Shown here: positions 22,629 through 31,887 of the stretch, piece by piece
Numbering within the stretch: the first letter of the stretch is position 1
Layout of the letters: every line of letters begins with the position of its first letter
NCBI GenBank assembly: GCA_045601405.1
Contig: JAZRZO010000020.1
Span: 1-64,000, forward strand
Direction of reading: 5' to 3'
DNA: 64,000 nucleotides
From: RGIG5612 sp045601405
GTDB taxonomy: Bacteria; Bacillota; Clostridia; Lachnospirales; Lachnospiraceae
The notes under the pieces: model-generated
What the model saw: only the letters and a program-made list of their open reading frames with translations
What the model was told of the DNA's origin: nothing
Databases searched by the model: none
Made by a program: the position numbers and the translations under genes

Positions 22629-23582
22629 TTAATCAACCGTACGATCTCTGAGCAGCACAACCACATATCTGTATTCGTCGCTGCCGTCCCAGGTGCAGGT
22701 GGACAAGGTGATGAGCCTGGACTCAGGCGTTATGGGAGCATGTTCGGTGCTGTAGCTTCCGGCGCTGACAGCGCTATCGGCGAAGCGGAGGAAGTCATTG
22801 TCATCAGCGAAGCTGTAGGTATAGATGAAACCGTCCACAGGCGTTGTGAAGGCGGATATAACCTTGTACACATAATGATGCTCCGGAGTATAGACATCAA
22901 ACTCCTTGTGAGCCTCATAGTATGAATATTCGTCAAACTTCCCGAGCTTTCCGAACATCGAGCCGTCGTTCATGTTATGACCGTAGATCACGCAGTTGCG
23001 TGCCTCAAGTCCTTCCTGTATGCGGTAATCTATGAACAAAGAGCCGGCAGGATTATATTCGCCGTTGAACATAGTGTAGAGATATACGTCATTGTTGTCT
23101 GTCTGAACTATAGGATAAGAGACTACATCTGTGCAGTGGAGATAGCCTTTCGCCTCGGGGTTTTCCGCGAAAAGCGCGGAGAAATCCCACTTCCATTCGT
23201 CTGCTCCCTCGTCTGAGAAGATCTTATCGATCTTTTTATATGTATCGTTGGCGGTTTTATACTGGAGCCATATTGAGATAAGCTTTATTCCGGAAAAAAG
23301 GAAAACGCCTATGGCAAGTGTAAGTATAATGGAAAAAACAGCTGTCGCGACCCTGGAACGGGGGTTTTCAGGGGGCTTTTTGCTTTTAGCTTTTTTAGCC
23401 TTTGAAGTGCCTCCAGTATCCGGGGCAGACTTTTTTTTGACTGAAGGTGATGGTTCTGAAGCTTCGGGTCTGCGCTTTCGGGCATCAGCCTCGCGACCCG
23501 TTCCTGCCGTTCCTGAGGGTTCTTCGAACTCTTCTGAAAACAGTTTTTCAACCTCGCTGTATTTACCGTTTCTGTCTGCCAT
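22629..23582 (-). CDS. srtB: Class B sortase
   Basis: A 317-residue membrane protein. The N-terminal 80 residues are charged and Lys/Ser/Pro-rich, followed by one membrane segment (about 84-107). The sortase domain contains the catalytic triad region: H in CVIYGHNM, C in TLSTCTWDGSDE, and R in YRYVVVLLRD. The family attaches surface proteins to peptidoglycan or builds pili. The long cytoplasmic lead is unusual for SrtB. No LPxTG-like substrate is visible in the window; the repeat proteins near 58,000 lack sorting signals. Confidence 0.9.
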   Translation of the reverse strand: MADRNGKYSEVEKLFSEEFEEPSGTAGTGREADARKRRPEASEPSPSVKKKSAPDTGGTSKAKKAKSKKPPENPRSRVATAVFSIILTLAIGVFLFSGIKLISIWLQYKTANDTYKKIDKIFSDEGADEWKWDFSALFAENPEAKGYLHCTDVVSYPIVQTDNNDVYLYTMFNGEYNPAGSLFIDYRIQEGLEARNCVIYGHNMNDGSMFGKLGKFDEYSYYEAHKEFDVYTPEHHYVYKVISAFTTPVDGFIYTYSFADDNDFLRFADSAVSAGSYSTEHAPITPESRLITLSTCTWDGSDEYRYVVVLLRDRTVD

Positions 23583-23668
23583 CAGTAACCTCGTTCATCA
23601 AAAATATCGAAAAGGATTATAACACAGCAAGCCTTGATTTTAAATAATATTTCCATTAAATTATAGGC

Positions 23669-25495
23669 ATGTTTGATATATCTGAAGAACTTAAAAAGCT
23701 GCCGGGAGCCCCCGGTGTATATATACATCATGACGCTTCCGGAGAGATCATATACATCGGAAAAGCCAAAAATCTGAAAAATCGCGTGAGTCAGTATTTT
23801 CAGACCAGCCGTGCGCGTTCTCCAAAGATAGATAAGATGGTGAGCCGCATCGGCTCCTTTGAATATATAGTAACGGACAGCGAAACAGAGGCGCTTATCC
23901 TGGAAAACAACCTGATAAAAGAGCATCGTCCGCGGTATAACACTATGCTGAAGGATGATAAGACTTATCCTTACATCAGGCTGAATATCACCGATCCGTT
24001 CCCGAAGCTCGCCCTGACCCGCAAGCTCAAAAAGGACAAAGATAAATATTTCGGGCCATATCCGAATGCCTCGGCGGTGCATGACTGCATAAAACTACTT
24101 AATGCAGTATATAAGCTGAGGACCTGCAGACGCAAGCTGCCCGGGGATATAGGCAGAGAAAGGCCATGCCTTAATTACCACCTTGGAAAATGTGACGCTC
24201 CATGCGCAGGATACATAAGCATGGAGGAATACGCCGGGAAGATTGAGCCCGTAAGGAAATTCCTTGAGGGGAATCCCGGAGAGATAGAAAGCTATATCAG
24301 GAATAATATGAATGCTGCGTCCGATCGCCTTGAGTTTGAGGAGGCCGGAAAATGGAAGCAGCTCCTCGCCTCATGCATGGCAATATCCGCCAGACAGAAG
24401 ATGGAATATTCGCCCGGAGAAGACAGGGATGTTATCGGCCTTGCGGTTTCAGGTTTTGAGGCGGTAATACAGATATTCTTTATAAGGGGAGGGAAGCTTA
24501 TCGACCGGGAACATTTTTATATGAGCGTTGCCCCGGATGAAAGAGAGAACGATATTGTTGCAAGCTTCATAAAACAGTATTATTCGGGAACTCCGTATAT
24601 GCCGTCTGAGATACTGCTCCCCTGTGATATCGAAGACAGGGACGCTATTGAAGAGCTGTTAAGGCAAAAAGCCTCGCGAAAGGTTGCCGTTACAGTCCCT
24701 CAAAAGGGGAAAAAGGAGAAGCTGGTGGAACTTGCCGAAAAGAATGCGGAGCTCGTCCTTGAGCAGGACAGAGAGAAGCTTAAAAGGGAAGAGATGCAGA
24801 CAAAGGGCGCTGTAACCGAGATAAGCCGTATGCTTGGCATAAATTACGCGAAACGCATAGAATCCTATGATATATCAAATATATCCGGATACCTTTCGGT
24901 AGGCTCAATGGTTGTGTTTGAGGATGGAAAGCCGAAAAAGAACGACTACAGAAAATTCAGGATCAGGACCGTGATAGGGTCCGATGATTACGCCAGTATG
25001 GCAGAGGTGCTTGCCAGAAGATTTGAACACAGGGAATGGCAGAGGCCGGACATGCTGCTGATAGACGGAGGGCGCGGACAGGTAAATGCCGTAAAGGAGG
25101 TTCTGGAAAGGCTTTCGGAGGATATACCGGTCTGCGGAATGGTAAAGGATGACCGCCACAGGACAAGAGGGCTCTTATACGAGAACCGGGAATATAACAT
25201 GGACAGGACAAAGGAACTGTTTAAGCTCATCACAAGGATACAGGATGAGACTCACAGGTTTGCGATCGAATATCACAGAAGTTTAAGGAGCAAGGGACAG
25301 ATACATTCCGTTCTGGATGACATTCCGGGAATAGGCCCGAAAAGAAGACTTGCCCTTATAAGGCATTTTAAATCCATCGACGCAATAAAGGCGGCTGATA
25401 AGGAGGAGCTTGCAGCTGTTGAGGGCATGAATGAAAGAGCCGCGGAGGCTGTGTTTGACGCGTTCCGGCAAGAGACTAAGGATGTTGTCTCTTAA
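23669..25495 (+). CDS. uvrC: Excinuclease ABC subunit C
   Basis: A 608-residue UvrC of normal length. The GIY-YIG nuclease is at the N-terminus (GVYIHHDASGEIIYIGKAKN), a cysteine cluster (CRRKLPGDIGRERPCLNYHLGKC-like) follows, then the UVR region, the RNase H-like C-terminal nuclease (LLIDGGRGQVNAV) and a helix-hairpin-helix end (IPGIGPKRRLALIRHF). It makes both incisions in nucleotide excision repair. An insertion sequence lies directly downstream. Confidence 0.97.
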   Translation: MFDISEELKKLPGAPGVYIHHDASGEIIYIGKAKNLKNRVSQYFQTSRARSPKIDKMVSRIGSFEYIVTDSETEALILENNLIKEHRPRYNTMLKDDKTYPYIRLNITDPFPKLALTRKLKKDKDKYFGPYPNASAVHDCIKLLNAVYKLRTCRRKLPGDIGRERPCLNYHLGKCDAPCAGYISMEEYAGKIEPVRKFLEGNPGEIESYIRNNMNAASDRLEFEEAGKWKQLLASCMAISARQKMEYSPGEDRDVIGLAVSGFEAVIQIFFIRGGKLIDREHFYMSVAPDERENDIVASFIKQYYSGTPYMPSEILLPCDIEDRDAIEELLRQKASRKVAVTVPQKGKKEKLVELAEKNAELVLEQDREKLKREEMQTKGAVTEISRMLGINYAKRIESYDISNISGYLSVGSMVVFEDGKPKKNDYRKFRIRTVIGSDDYASMAEVLARRFEHREWQRPDMLLIDGGRGQVNAVKEVLERLSEDIPVCGMVKDDRHRTRGLLYENREYNMDRTKELFKLITRIQDETHRFAIEYHRSLRSKGQIHSVLDDIPGIGPKRRLALIRHFKSIDAIKAADKEELAAVEGMNERAAEAVFDAFRQETKDVVS

Positions 25496-25582
25496 AGACA
25501 GAAACGGACTTTTCAGTTGCAAAACCTGCTTGCGGGCACTGTCAAGCATTTTGGAAAATGTCCCGAAAAAATTGAAACATTA

Positions 25583-25612
25583 GCCCCGGCTATTTTGCTG
25601 GGGCCAGTTTTA
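25583..25612 (+). terminator. Rho-independent terminator after uvrC
   Basis: GCCCCGGC (25583-25590), loop TATTTT, GCTGGGGC (25597-25604), then CAGTTTTATTTT. It would stop uvrC transcripts before they enter the antisense transposase, although it lies just inside the deduced left end of the insertion sequence. Confidence 0.65.
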
Positions 25613-25780
25613 TTTTGTGGGCTCTGCCCACACCCGTCCCTCGTCGGGAAGGCAGGGAAAGAAGTTGTTTACTTCTTTCCTGCTAAAAGGATAATCCGTG
25701 AGCTTTATGTCAAGAGGCTTTCGCGGCATAAGGAGCCTTCGGCTCATTATTCCACGGTCCTCTTGACAACAGCTCCGCTC

Positions 25781-27205
25781 CTATGCGATTTTTGTATCTT
25801 CATCATTCCAGTGGTGTTCCTGCTGCTTGACGAACTTTCCAAAGTGCTGACGTCGCCAAGGATGGTTCATTGGCGGGATATAAGTCTTTTTCGGCTTAGG
25901 TGGAGCGTAATCCATATCCAGATCTTTTGATTTTGCTTGATGTTCTGGTATTTCTTCCAGTGCGTAGATGTCTTTGTCGTTCACACAGCAGTATTTATGG
26001 CCATCAAAGGCCTGGATAAACATTACTTTGGTTCCTTTTTGATAGTGAACCTGATTCCCATTACCATCGATCATGCGATAGTATTTATTGGAATGTCTTA
26101 AACAGTGACCGGTATCTACAGTTCTTTCGCATAAAACTGCAAGAATCAGGTTGATTTTTTCATTTTCCGGTTGCTCTACGAACACAGACTTGATACCATT
26201 AATGGGAAGCGAGAACTTCTCATTGAATTCCTTTATGTAGGAGTTAAGGAATTCATTGGCCGCGTCTATGGTCGTTATGCCTGCGAGTCTTAATTCGATT
26301 GGCAGGCGCGACTGTAGCGTCTGGTTTAATCGTTCAACGCGTCCTTTCGCCTGAGGTACGCTACTCGATTCAAGTTCCACGCCGAACTGCTTGCAGGCGT
26401 AAGCGAACTGTGTATAGGTATCCTCATCAATGGATGGGGAGTTTTTCTTTTTGTAGGTAAAAACGGTACGGCGGTCAGTAAAAAACTTGTAGGGGATACC
26501 GTATGCTGTGAGGATCTGGTGGAATACGTGGTAGTAGCCATTCAGGGTTTCCTGTGTATCAAAGTATCCGCCGGTAATTCTTCCTGTAGCATCATCAATG
26601 GCTAAATGCAGGTGCCATATCTGGCCGGGAACCCATTCGAACGGAGAAGCGTCCATCTGCTCAAGCTCACCGAAATAAGCGGCTCTGGGGCGTCGGGAAT
26701 GGGCGTCCTCAACAGCCACAAGATTCGTCTGTATCTGCTCAGCTTCTTTCTGTGTTTTAGCAGTTTCCTTTTCAACTTGTAGTTGTTTTTTGATTCTCTT
26801 CTTTTTAGCCTTTGTTACTTTAGGTGAGAAAATATACTGTGCTTCAAGAATAGACATAACTGCAGATGCAGAGACGTGAATATCTTCATGCTTTCCTAAT
26901 AACTCCGTGAAGTGTTCGAAGTTGGCGTCGTAGTATTTGGTGCGGTATAGGTCGACAATAAGAGTGCGGGTTTCCTCAGGAATAGTGTTGGCAGGTTTTC
27001 GCCCTCTGTTGCCGTGGATAAAGAACTCTTTACCATGATTCCTGTAACCTTTAAGCATGCGGTTAATGTGTCTTACGGTACAATCAAGAGAGACCGCAGC
27101 TCTTTGCTTGTTTGGGTTTGGGTGATCTGCTAATGACTTAATTACTTCATATTTCTTTTGTTCATCCATTGATAGTTCTACCTTTCTGATAATAGTCACC
27201 TCCAT
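25781..27205 (-). CDS. ISNCY-family DDE transposase
   Basis: About 474 residues. Layout: HTH region (KQRAAVSLDCTVRHINRML), basic linker, rve-type catalytic domain, C-terminal region. Candidate catalytic acids are D in ELEQMDASPFEW, D in LHLAIDDATGRI and E in QAKGRVERLNQTL; the ending MNHPWRRQHFGKF is characteristic of this transposase group. No internal stop or frameshift, so it may be active. ATG at 27205 is the conventional start, though GGAGGTGA follows rather than precedes it; an ATG at 27169 is an alternative. Confidence 0.9.
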   Translation of the reverse strand: MEVTIIRKVELSMDEQKKYEVIKSLADHPNPNKQRAAVSLDCTVRHINRMLKGYRNHGKEFFIHGNRGRKPANTIPEETRTLIVDLYRTKYYDANFEHFTELLGKHEDIHVSASAVMSILEAQYIFSPKVTKAKKKRIKKQLQVEKETAKTQKEAEQIQTNLVAVEDAHSRRPRAAYFGELEQMDASPFEWVPGQIWHLHLAIDDATGRITGGYFDTQETLNGYYHVFHQILTAYGIPYKFFTDRRTVFTYKKKNSPSIDEDTYTQFAYACKQFGVELESSSVPQAKGRVERLNQTLQSRLPIELRLAGITTIDAANEFLNSYIKEFNEKFSLPINGIKSVFVEQPENEKINLILAVLCERTVDTGHCLRHSNKYYRMIDGNGNQVHYQKGTKVMFIQAFDGHKYCCVNDKDIYALEEIPEHQAKSKDLDMDYAPPKPKKTYIPPMNHPWRRQHFGKFVKQQEHHWNDEDTKIA

Positions 27206-27310
27206 CTCTTGATGGAAGTATAATACCACTTTGGGACATTTTCCCTTGTGGTATATTAGGACATTATCAAAAATGGTTCATAAATGCTTTCTGGATCGGA
27301 AATTTTATTC

Positions 27311-27339
27311 TTGCAATGGCAGGTTATCTTTGGTAAAAT
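27311..27339 (+). promoter_or_regulatory. rpmB promoter
   Basis: TTGCAA (27311-27316), 17 bases, TAAAAT (27334-27339), about 50 bases before the rpmB ATG and outside the adjacent insertion sequence, so rpmB expression should not depend on it. Confidence 0.65.
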
Positions 27340-27387
27340 ACATCTCGTGCGTTATGCATTAAGTACTCTAAAAAGGAGGTGCTGAGT

Positions 27388-27573
27388 ATGGCAAAGTGTG
27401 ATATCTGCGGCAAAGGCGTTCATTTTGGTAATGCTGTCAGCCATTCACACAGAAGGTCTAATAAGATCTGGAAATCAAACATCAAGTCTGTAAAGGTTAA
27501 GACCACAGGCGGTGCAAAAACTATGCACATATGTACTTCCTGCTTAAGATCCGGCAAAGTGGAAAGAGTATAA
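27388..27573 (+). CDS. rpmB: 50S ribosomal protein L28
   Basis: A 61-residue L28 of the zinc-ribbon type: CDICGKG near the N-terminus and CTSCLRSGKV at the end provide four cysteines. AKGVHFGNAVSHSHRRSN-like core is standard. AAAGGAGG precedes ATG 27388. It opens the rpmB-asp23-fakA-recG run well known from Firmicutes, here all in one direction. Confidence 0.97.
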   Translation: MAKCDICGKGVHFGNAVSHSHRRSNKIWKSNIKSVKVKTTGGAKTMHICTSCLRSGKVERV

Positions 27574-27618
27574 AACAACTTTATATTTATGTATAATTAG
27601 TTTATAATACAGAGCAAT

Positions 27619-27645
27619 AAACAGCATATGCTGTTTTTTGTTTTG
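27619..27645 (+). terminator. rpmB terminator
   Basis: AAACAGC (27619-27625), ATAT, GCTGTTT, followed by a T-rich run (TTTTGTTTTG). It separates rpmB from the asp23 gene. Confidence 0.75.
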
Positions 27646-27666
27646 TTTTTTAATCGGAGGCCTTTT

Positions 27667-28023
27667 ATGAAAGGAAAGTACACCACTGACACCGGAACCG
27701 TCATTGTGGAAAACAGCGTTATAGCAAAACTTGCGGGGCTCACCGCTCTTGAATGCGCAGGTATAGTGGGGATGTCGGCTCTGAGCAAGAGAGACGGCAT
27801 TGTTAAGATGCTTACCAGAAACAGCATTGCGAAAGGTATACAGGTAGAGGTCCAGAACAATGATGTATTCCTGGAGTTTCACGTCATTGTCGCCTTTGGT
27901 GTATCAATAAAGACAGTGGCTGCCAATCTGATGGATGCGGTCAGATACAGCGTTGAAAGCGCTACCGATTTTACGGTAAAAAAGATCAGCATCATTGTTG
28001 AAGGCGTCAGAGTTATTGATTAA
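27667..28023 (+). CDS. Asp23/Gls24 family protein (YloU type)
   Basis: A 118-residue Asp23-fold protein: GTVIVENSVIAKLAGLTALE at the start and VRYSVESATDFTVKKISIIVEGV at the end. In Firmicutes the copy next to fakA/recG (YloU) is a small, membrane-peripheral or envelope-related protein of poorly known role. ATG 27667 with CGGAGG upstream. It is 14 bases before fakA and probably co-transcribed with it. A second family member is at 45698. Confidence 0.92.
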   Translation: MKGKYTTDTGTVIVENSVIAKLAGLTALECAGIVGMSALSKRDGIVKMLTRNSIAKGIQVEVQNNDVFLEFHVIVAFGVSIKTVAANLMDAVRYSVESATDFTVKKISIIVEGVRVID

Positions 28024-28037
28024 GGAGGCTTAAGGGC

Positions 28038-29780
28038 GTGTATAAAGTGATAAAAGCCAGACAGCTTAAGGCAATGTTCCTTTCGGGAACCAGAAGCCTT
28101 AGCGGAAAAAGGGAATGGATAAACGAGCTGAATGTGTTTCCTGTGCCTGACGGAGACACCGGAACGAATATGATGCTCACGCTTATGAATGCAGTTGACG
28201 CAATAAGAGATCTTTCGGACGATGCCGGCCTTCATGATGTTTGCAGCTGCATTGCTTTAGGCACACTGCGCGGAGCAAGAGGCAACTCGGGTGTTATCAT
28301 GTCACAGCTTTGCAGAGGCTTTGCGAAGGAATGTGAGAACGTGGACGAGGTTGATAAAGATGTTATAAAAAGAGCTTTTGAAAGGGCCGTAGCAACTGCG
28401 TATAAGGCAGTGATGAAGCCCAAAGAGGGCACTATGCTCACAGTTGCGAAAGCAGGAGTATTAAAGGCGGAAGAACTATGCGGGACGGATATGTCTATGG
28501 AGGAATATCTCGGAGAGATAATAGCGTATCAGTATGATGTGCTTCAGAAAACGCCGGATATGCTTCCGGTTCTGAAGGAAGCGGGAGTAGTTGATTCGGG
28601 AGGACAGGGCCTGTATGAATTCCTTAAAGGTGCTCATGAGGCACTTGTCAATGATTATGATATTAATGATATTGTGCTTACAGATGATGAAGGAGGATAT
28701 GTGCACTCTGGCGGGCGCGCAGAAGTTGATTCGTCTGATATAGAAACGTCTGATATCAAATTCGGCTACTGTACGGAATACATAATTGAACTGGATAAAG
28801 ACTTTGGTGAGTCAGAGGAAAATGCGTTCAAGTCATTCCTTTCTTCTATCGGAGATTCTCTGGTCTGCGTCAGCATGGAAAATATAGTCAAAGTTCATGT
28901 ACATACCGACCATCCCGGTCAGGCTATAGAAAAAGCTCTTGAATATGGAGCTCTTACAAACCTTAAGATCGACAATATGAGGATGGAGCACAATGAAAAA
29001 GTTATAAAAGAGGCAGACCGGAAGGCATTTAATGAAAAAAATGAAGCTGCAGTAAGATCAGAGCCTGAAGCGGGTCCATCACCTTCTGATGTAACTGCGC
29101 AATTTTGTGCCCCTAAAAGAAAAGAAGCCGGTTTTGTAACAGTGTGTTCGGGTGACGGCATAGCCGACATATTTAAGGGAATGAGTGTGGATGAGGTCAT
29201 CGAAGGCGGTCAGACGATGAATCCGAGCACAGAGGATATCATAGCTGCGATAGACAGGGTCAATGCAGACAATGTTTTCATTTTCCCGAACAACAGCAAT
29301 ATAATCCTGGCGGCCAACCAGGCAGCCGGAATATATGAAGGAAAAAATGTTGTGGTAATACCGACAAAAACTGTTGTCCAGGGAATTAATGCCTTTATAA
29401 GCTACGTGCCGGCCCTTTCCGTTGAGGATAATACGGTTCAGATGACGGAAGCTGCCGCGGACATAAAAACAGGCGAGGTTACTTATTCCATTAGGGATAC
29501 AGAGATAGACGGACAAAAAATAAACAAAGGTGACTATATGGGCATTGCGGACGGTCATATCGCCAGCGCGGGCACAGATATAAAGCAGGTTGTAATAGAC
29601 ACTGTGAAATATATGTCGGATGATATGACAGAGTTGATAACCATTTATTATGGGGCGGAAGCAGACAGCGCCGGAGCTGAAGCCATCTCAGAGGAGCTTG
29701 AAGCCATCCTGGAGGACGCTGATATTGAAGTAGCTTACGGAGGACAGCCTGTATATTATTACATTATTTCCGCAGAATGA
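28038..29780 (+). CDS. fakA: Fatty acid kinase catalytic subunit (DAK2-DegV, YloV/FakA)
   Basis: A 580-residue protein. The N-terminal DhaL/DAK2 kinase domain has NVFPVPDGDTGTNMMLT (metal and ATP site) and LRGARGNSGVIMSQ. A middle region and a C-terminal DegV-like domain follow (FIFPNNSNIILAANQAA; VIPTKTVVQGINAFI). With a FakB/DegV lipid-carrier protein it phosphorylates exogenous fatty acids for phospholipid synthesis. GTG start with AAGGAGG. Gene order is as in Bacillus yloU-yloV-recG. Confidence 0.92.
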   Translation: MYKVIKARQLKAMFLSGTRSLSGKREWINELNVFPVPDGDTGTNMMLTLMNAVDAIRDLSDDAGLHDVCSCIALGTLRGARGNSGVIMSQLCRGFAKECENVDEVDKDVIKRAFERAVATAYKAVMKPKEGTMLTVAKAGVLKAEELCGTDMSMEEYLGEIIAYQYDVLQKTPDMLPVLKEAGVVDSGGQGLYEFLKGAHEALVNDYDINDIVLTDDEGGYVHSGGRAEVDSSDIETSDIKFGYCTEYIIELDKDFGESEENAFKSFLSSIGDSLVCVSMENIVKVHVHTDHPGQAIEKALEYGALTNLKIDNMRMEHNEKVIKEADRKAFNEKNEAAVRSEPEAGPSPSDVTAQFCAPKRKEAGFVTVCSGDGIADIFKGMSVDEVIEGGQTMNPSTEDIIAAIDRVNADNVFIFPNNSNIILAANQAAGIYEGKNVVVIPTKTVVQGINAFISYVPALSVEDNTVQMTEAAADIKTGEVTYSIRDTEIDGQKINKGDYMGIADGHIASAGTDIKQVVIDTVKYMSDDMTELITIYYGAEADSAGAEAISEELEAILEDADIEVAYGGQPVYYYIISAE

Positions 29781-29786
29781 TAAATA

Positions 29787-31844
29787 ATGGAGCTTACAAG
29801 CCTTAAGGGTATAGGAGAAAAAACAGCAGCAGGCTTTGAAAAACTGGGAGTTCATGATCAAAAGGACCTTCTTGAGTTCTTTCCCCGCGGTCATGAACTT
29901 TTTTTTGAGCCTGAAACAATAGGGGAGATAGGATATAAGACTTTTGCGACAGTCAGGGGCGTATTTGCTGAACCTTTGTTCATGCGAAGGGTAAAAAAAC
30001 TGTCGATCGTAACCGGAACCTTAAGGGATGAGATCGGAGGCACCATAAAGGTAACATGGTTTAACGCCCCTTATATCAAGGATCAGATAAAAACCGGACA
30101 GCTCTATATTTTGAAGGGCAGAGTATCGCATAAATATAACACTTCCGGCCTTGTACAGCCGAAGGTCTACACTCCGGAGGCTTATGAAGAGCTGAAAGGA
30201 AAAATGCTTCCCGTATATAACACCGTAAAAGGGCTTTCAAACCATCAGATCACGATGGCCGTAAAGCAGGCGATGGCAGGAGAAGCCTTTGGGCTTCTGG
30301 ACCGGGATGATATCCTCCCGAAGGCGCTCAGGGAGAGACTTTGCCTTATCGATAAAAGCAGGGCAGTAAAAAACATGCATTTCCCGGAAAACAGACGGCT
30401 GTTATCAGAAGCGGCATACAGGCTTTCGTTTGAAGAGATATTCCTCTTTATCCTCGCCATGAAAAAAAACAGTGACAAGCTTTTGCCGGATACTGATATC
30501 GTCATACCTCCGGGCTCGAATACCGACGCATTTCTAGAGAATCTGCCATTTGAGCTTACCGGCGCGCAGAAAAAAGTGATCGACCAGATAAGAGCTGATC
30601 TTTGTTCGCGCCATGCTGCGAACAGGCTGATACAGGGGGATGTGGGAAGCGGTAAGACCATGGTGGCTCTTGCCGCGCTGATGGATTGCGCTTATGCCGG
30701 ATACCAGGGGGCGTTGATGGCTCCGACAGAGGTTCTGGCGCGGCAGCACTATGATAATATCACCTCGATGTTTAAGGAGGCCGGAATAAAGCTGAATGTT
30801 GTGCTTCTTACGGGGTCAATGACAGCCCTCGAAAAAAAGGTGGTATATGACGCGCTTGAAGACGGCAGAGCTGATATAGTGCTGGGCACGCATGCCCTGT
30901 TCCAGGAAAAGGTGAAATACCGTGATCTAGGGGTAGTGATCACGGATGAACAGCACCGTTTCGGGATCAGACAGAGGCGGGCGCTCGCGCAAAAGGCGGG
31001 CGGCAAGGGAAGCATCCCGCACACCTTCGTTATGAGTGCCACCCCTATTCCAAGAACACTTGCTCTTATCCTGTACGGAAATATGGCTGTTTCTGTTCTT
31101 GATGAGATGCCGGTGGGAAGGCTGCCGATAAAGAACGCCGTGGTTGACGAAAGCTACAGAAAAAACGCGTATTCATTTATAGAAAAGCAGATAAAGAAAG
31201 GGCGCCAGATATACGTGATATGTCCGTTGATAGAATATTCCGAAGGGATGGAAGCTGCGAATGTTACAGACCATTCCGAAATGCTGAAGGACGTTATGGG
31301 CGAGTCGGTTAAAATAGATGTACTTCACGGACAGATGAGCGCTGATAAGAAAAATGAAGTGATGGAACGCTTTGCGTCGGGCAAAACAGATATACTTGTA
31401 TCAACGACCGTTGTCGAGGTGGGAGTTGACGTTCCAAACGCAACAGTAATGATGATAGAAGATGCCGACAGGTTTGGTCTTGCCACTCTTCATCAGCTCA
31501 GGGGCAGGGTTGGCCGCGGAAAAGAGCAGAGCTACTGTATTTTTGTATGCTCATCACACTCAAAGGAGGCCAGAGAAAGGCTGGAGATACTTCTTAATTC
31601 CAATGATGGCTTTGAAATAGCATCTAAGGATCTTAGCATGAGAGGGCCCGGCGAATTTGGCGGAACACGGCAGAGCGGCGCGCTATCCTTCAGAAACTTT
31701 GATATACAAAGAGATATACACATCGCAGAAAAGGCACAGGAGGCAGTGGAGGAATACTTATCCGGCAGCATGGAGCTGTCGGAGAGGGAAAGCGTGGCTC
31801 TTGAAGGTGCTGCGTCAGCTGCCGCCGGTAGCATACTTCTGTGA
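29787..31844 (+). CDS. recG: ATP-dependent DNA helicase RecG
   Basis: A 685-residue RecG with normal layout: N-terminal wedge/OB domain, Walker A GDVGSGKTMVALA (about 284-296), DEQHRFG box (DEAH equivalent), motif ATPIPRTLAL, and the C-terminal QLRGRVGRGKEQSYCIF. It regresses stalled forks and processes Holliday junctions. ATG follows fakA by 6 bases. Confidence 0.97.
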   Translation: MELTSLKGIGEKTAAGFEKLGVHDQKDLLEFFPRGHELFFEPETIGEIGYKTFATVRGVFAEPLFMRRVKKLSIVTGTLRDEIGGTIKVTWFNAPYIKDQIKTGQLYILKGRVSHKYNTSGLVQPKVYTPEAYEELKGKMLPVYNTVKGLSNHQITMAVKQAMAGEAFGLLDRDDILPKALRERLCLIDKSRAVKNMHFPENRRLLSEAAYRLSFEEIFLFILAMKKNSDKLLPDTDIVIPPGSNTDAFLENLPFELTGAQKKVIDQIRADLCSRHAANRLIQGDVGSGKTMVALAALMDCAYAGYQGALMAPTEVLARQHYDNITSMFKEAGIKLNVVLLTGSMTALEKKVVYDALEDGRADIVLGTHALFQEKVKYRDLGVVITDEQHRFGIRQRRALAQKAGGKGSIPHTFVMSATPIPRTLALILYGNMAVSVLDEMPVGRLPIKNAVVDESYRKNAYSFIEKQIKKGRQIYVICPLIEYSEGMEAANVTDHSEMLKDVMGESVKIDVLHGQMSADKKNEVMERFASGKTDILVSTTVVEVGVDVPNATVMMIEDADRFGLATLHQLRGRVGRGKEQSYCIFVCSSHSKEARERLEILLNSNDGFEIASKDLSMRGPGEFGGTRQSGALSFRNFDIQRDIHIAEKAQEAVEEYLSGSMELSERESVALEGAASAAAGSILL

Positions 31845-31887
31845 TCTGTGATATATTATCAGTACAGGATCTGACAGGTAATATATT

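Larger units (their letters stand above)
25553..27245 (-). mobile_element. ISNCY-type insertion sequence between uvrC and rpmB
   Basis: One transposase gene on the minus strand is bounded by matching ends: GGAAAATGTCCC at 25553-25564 and its complement GGGACATTTTCC within 27233-27245. Exact tips and the target duplication cannot be fixed by eye. The left 200 bases are non-coding and structured, with a 10-bp inverted repeat (25708-25717 with 25759-25768) enclosing GAGCC-TTC-GGCTC. Confidence 0.65.

Noticed and set aside
25517..25780. Short plus-strand open frame downstream of uvrC
   Set aside because: It runs through the structured non-coding end of the insertion sequence and into the antisense of the transposase, with no recognisable protein pattern.
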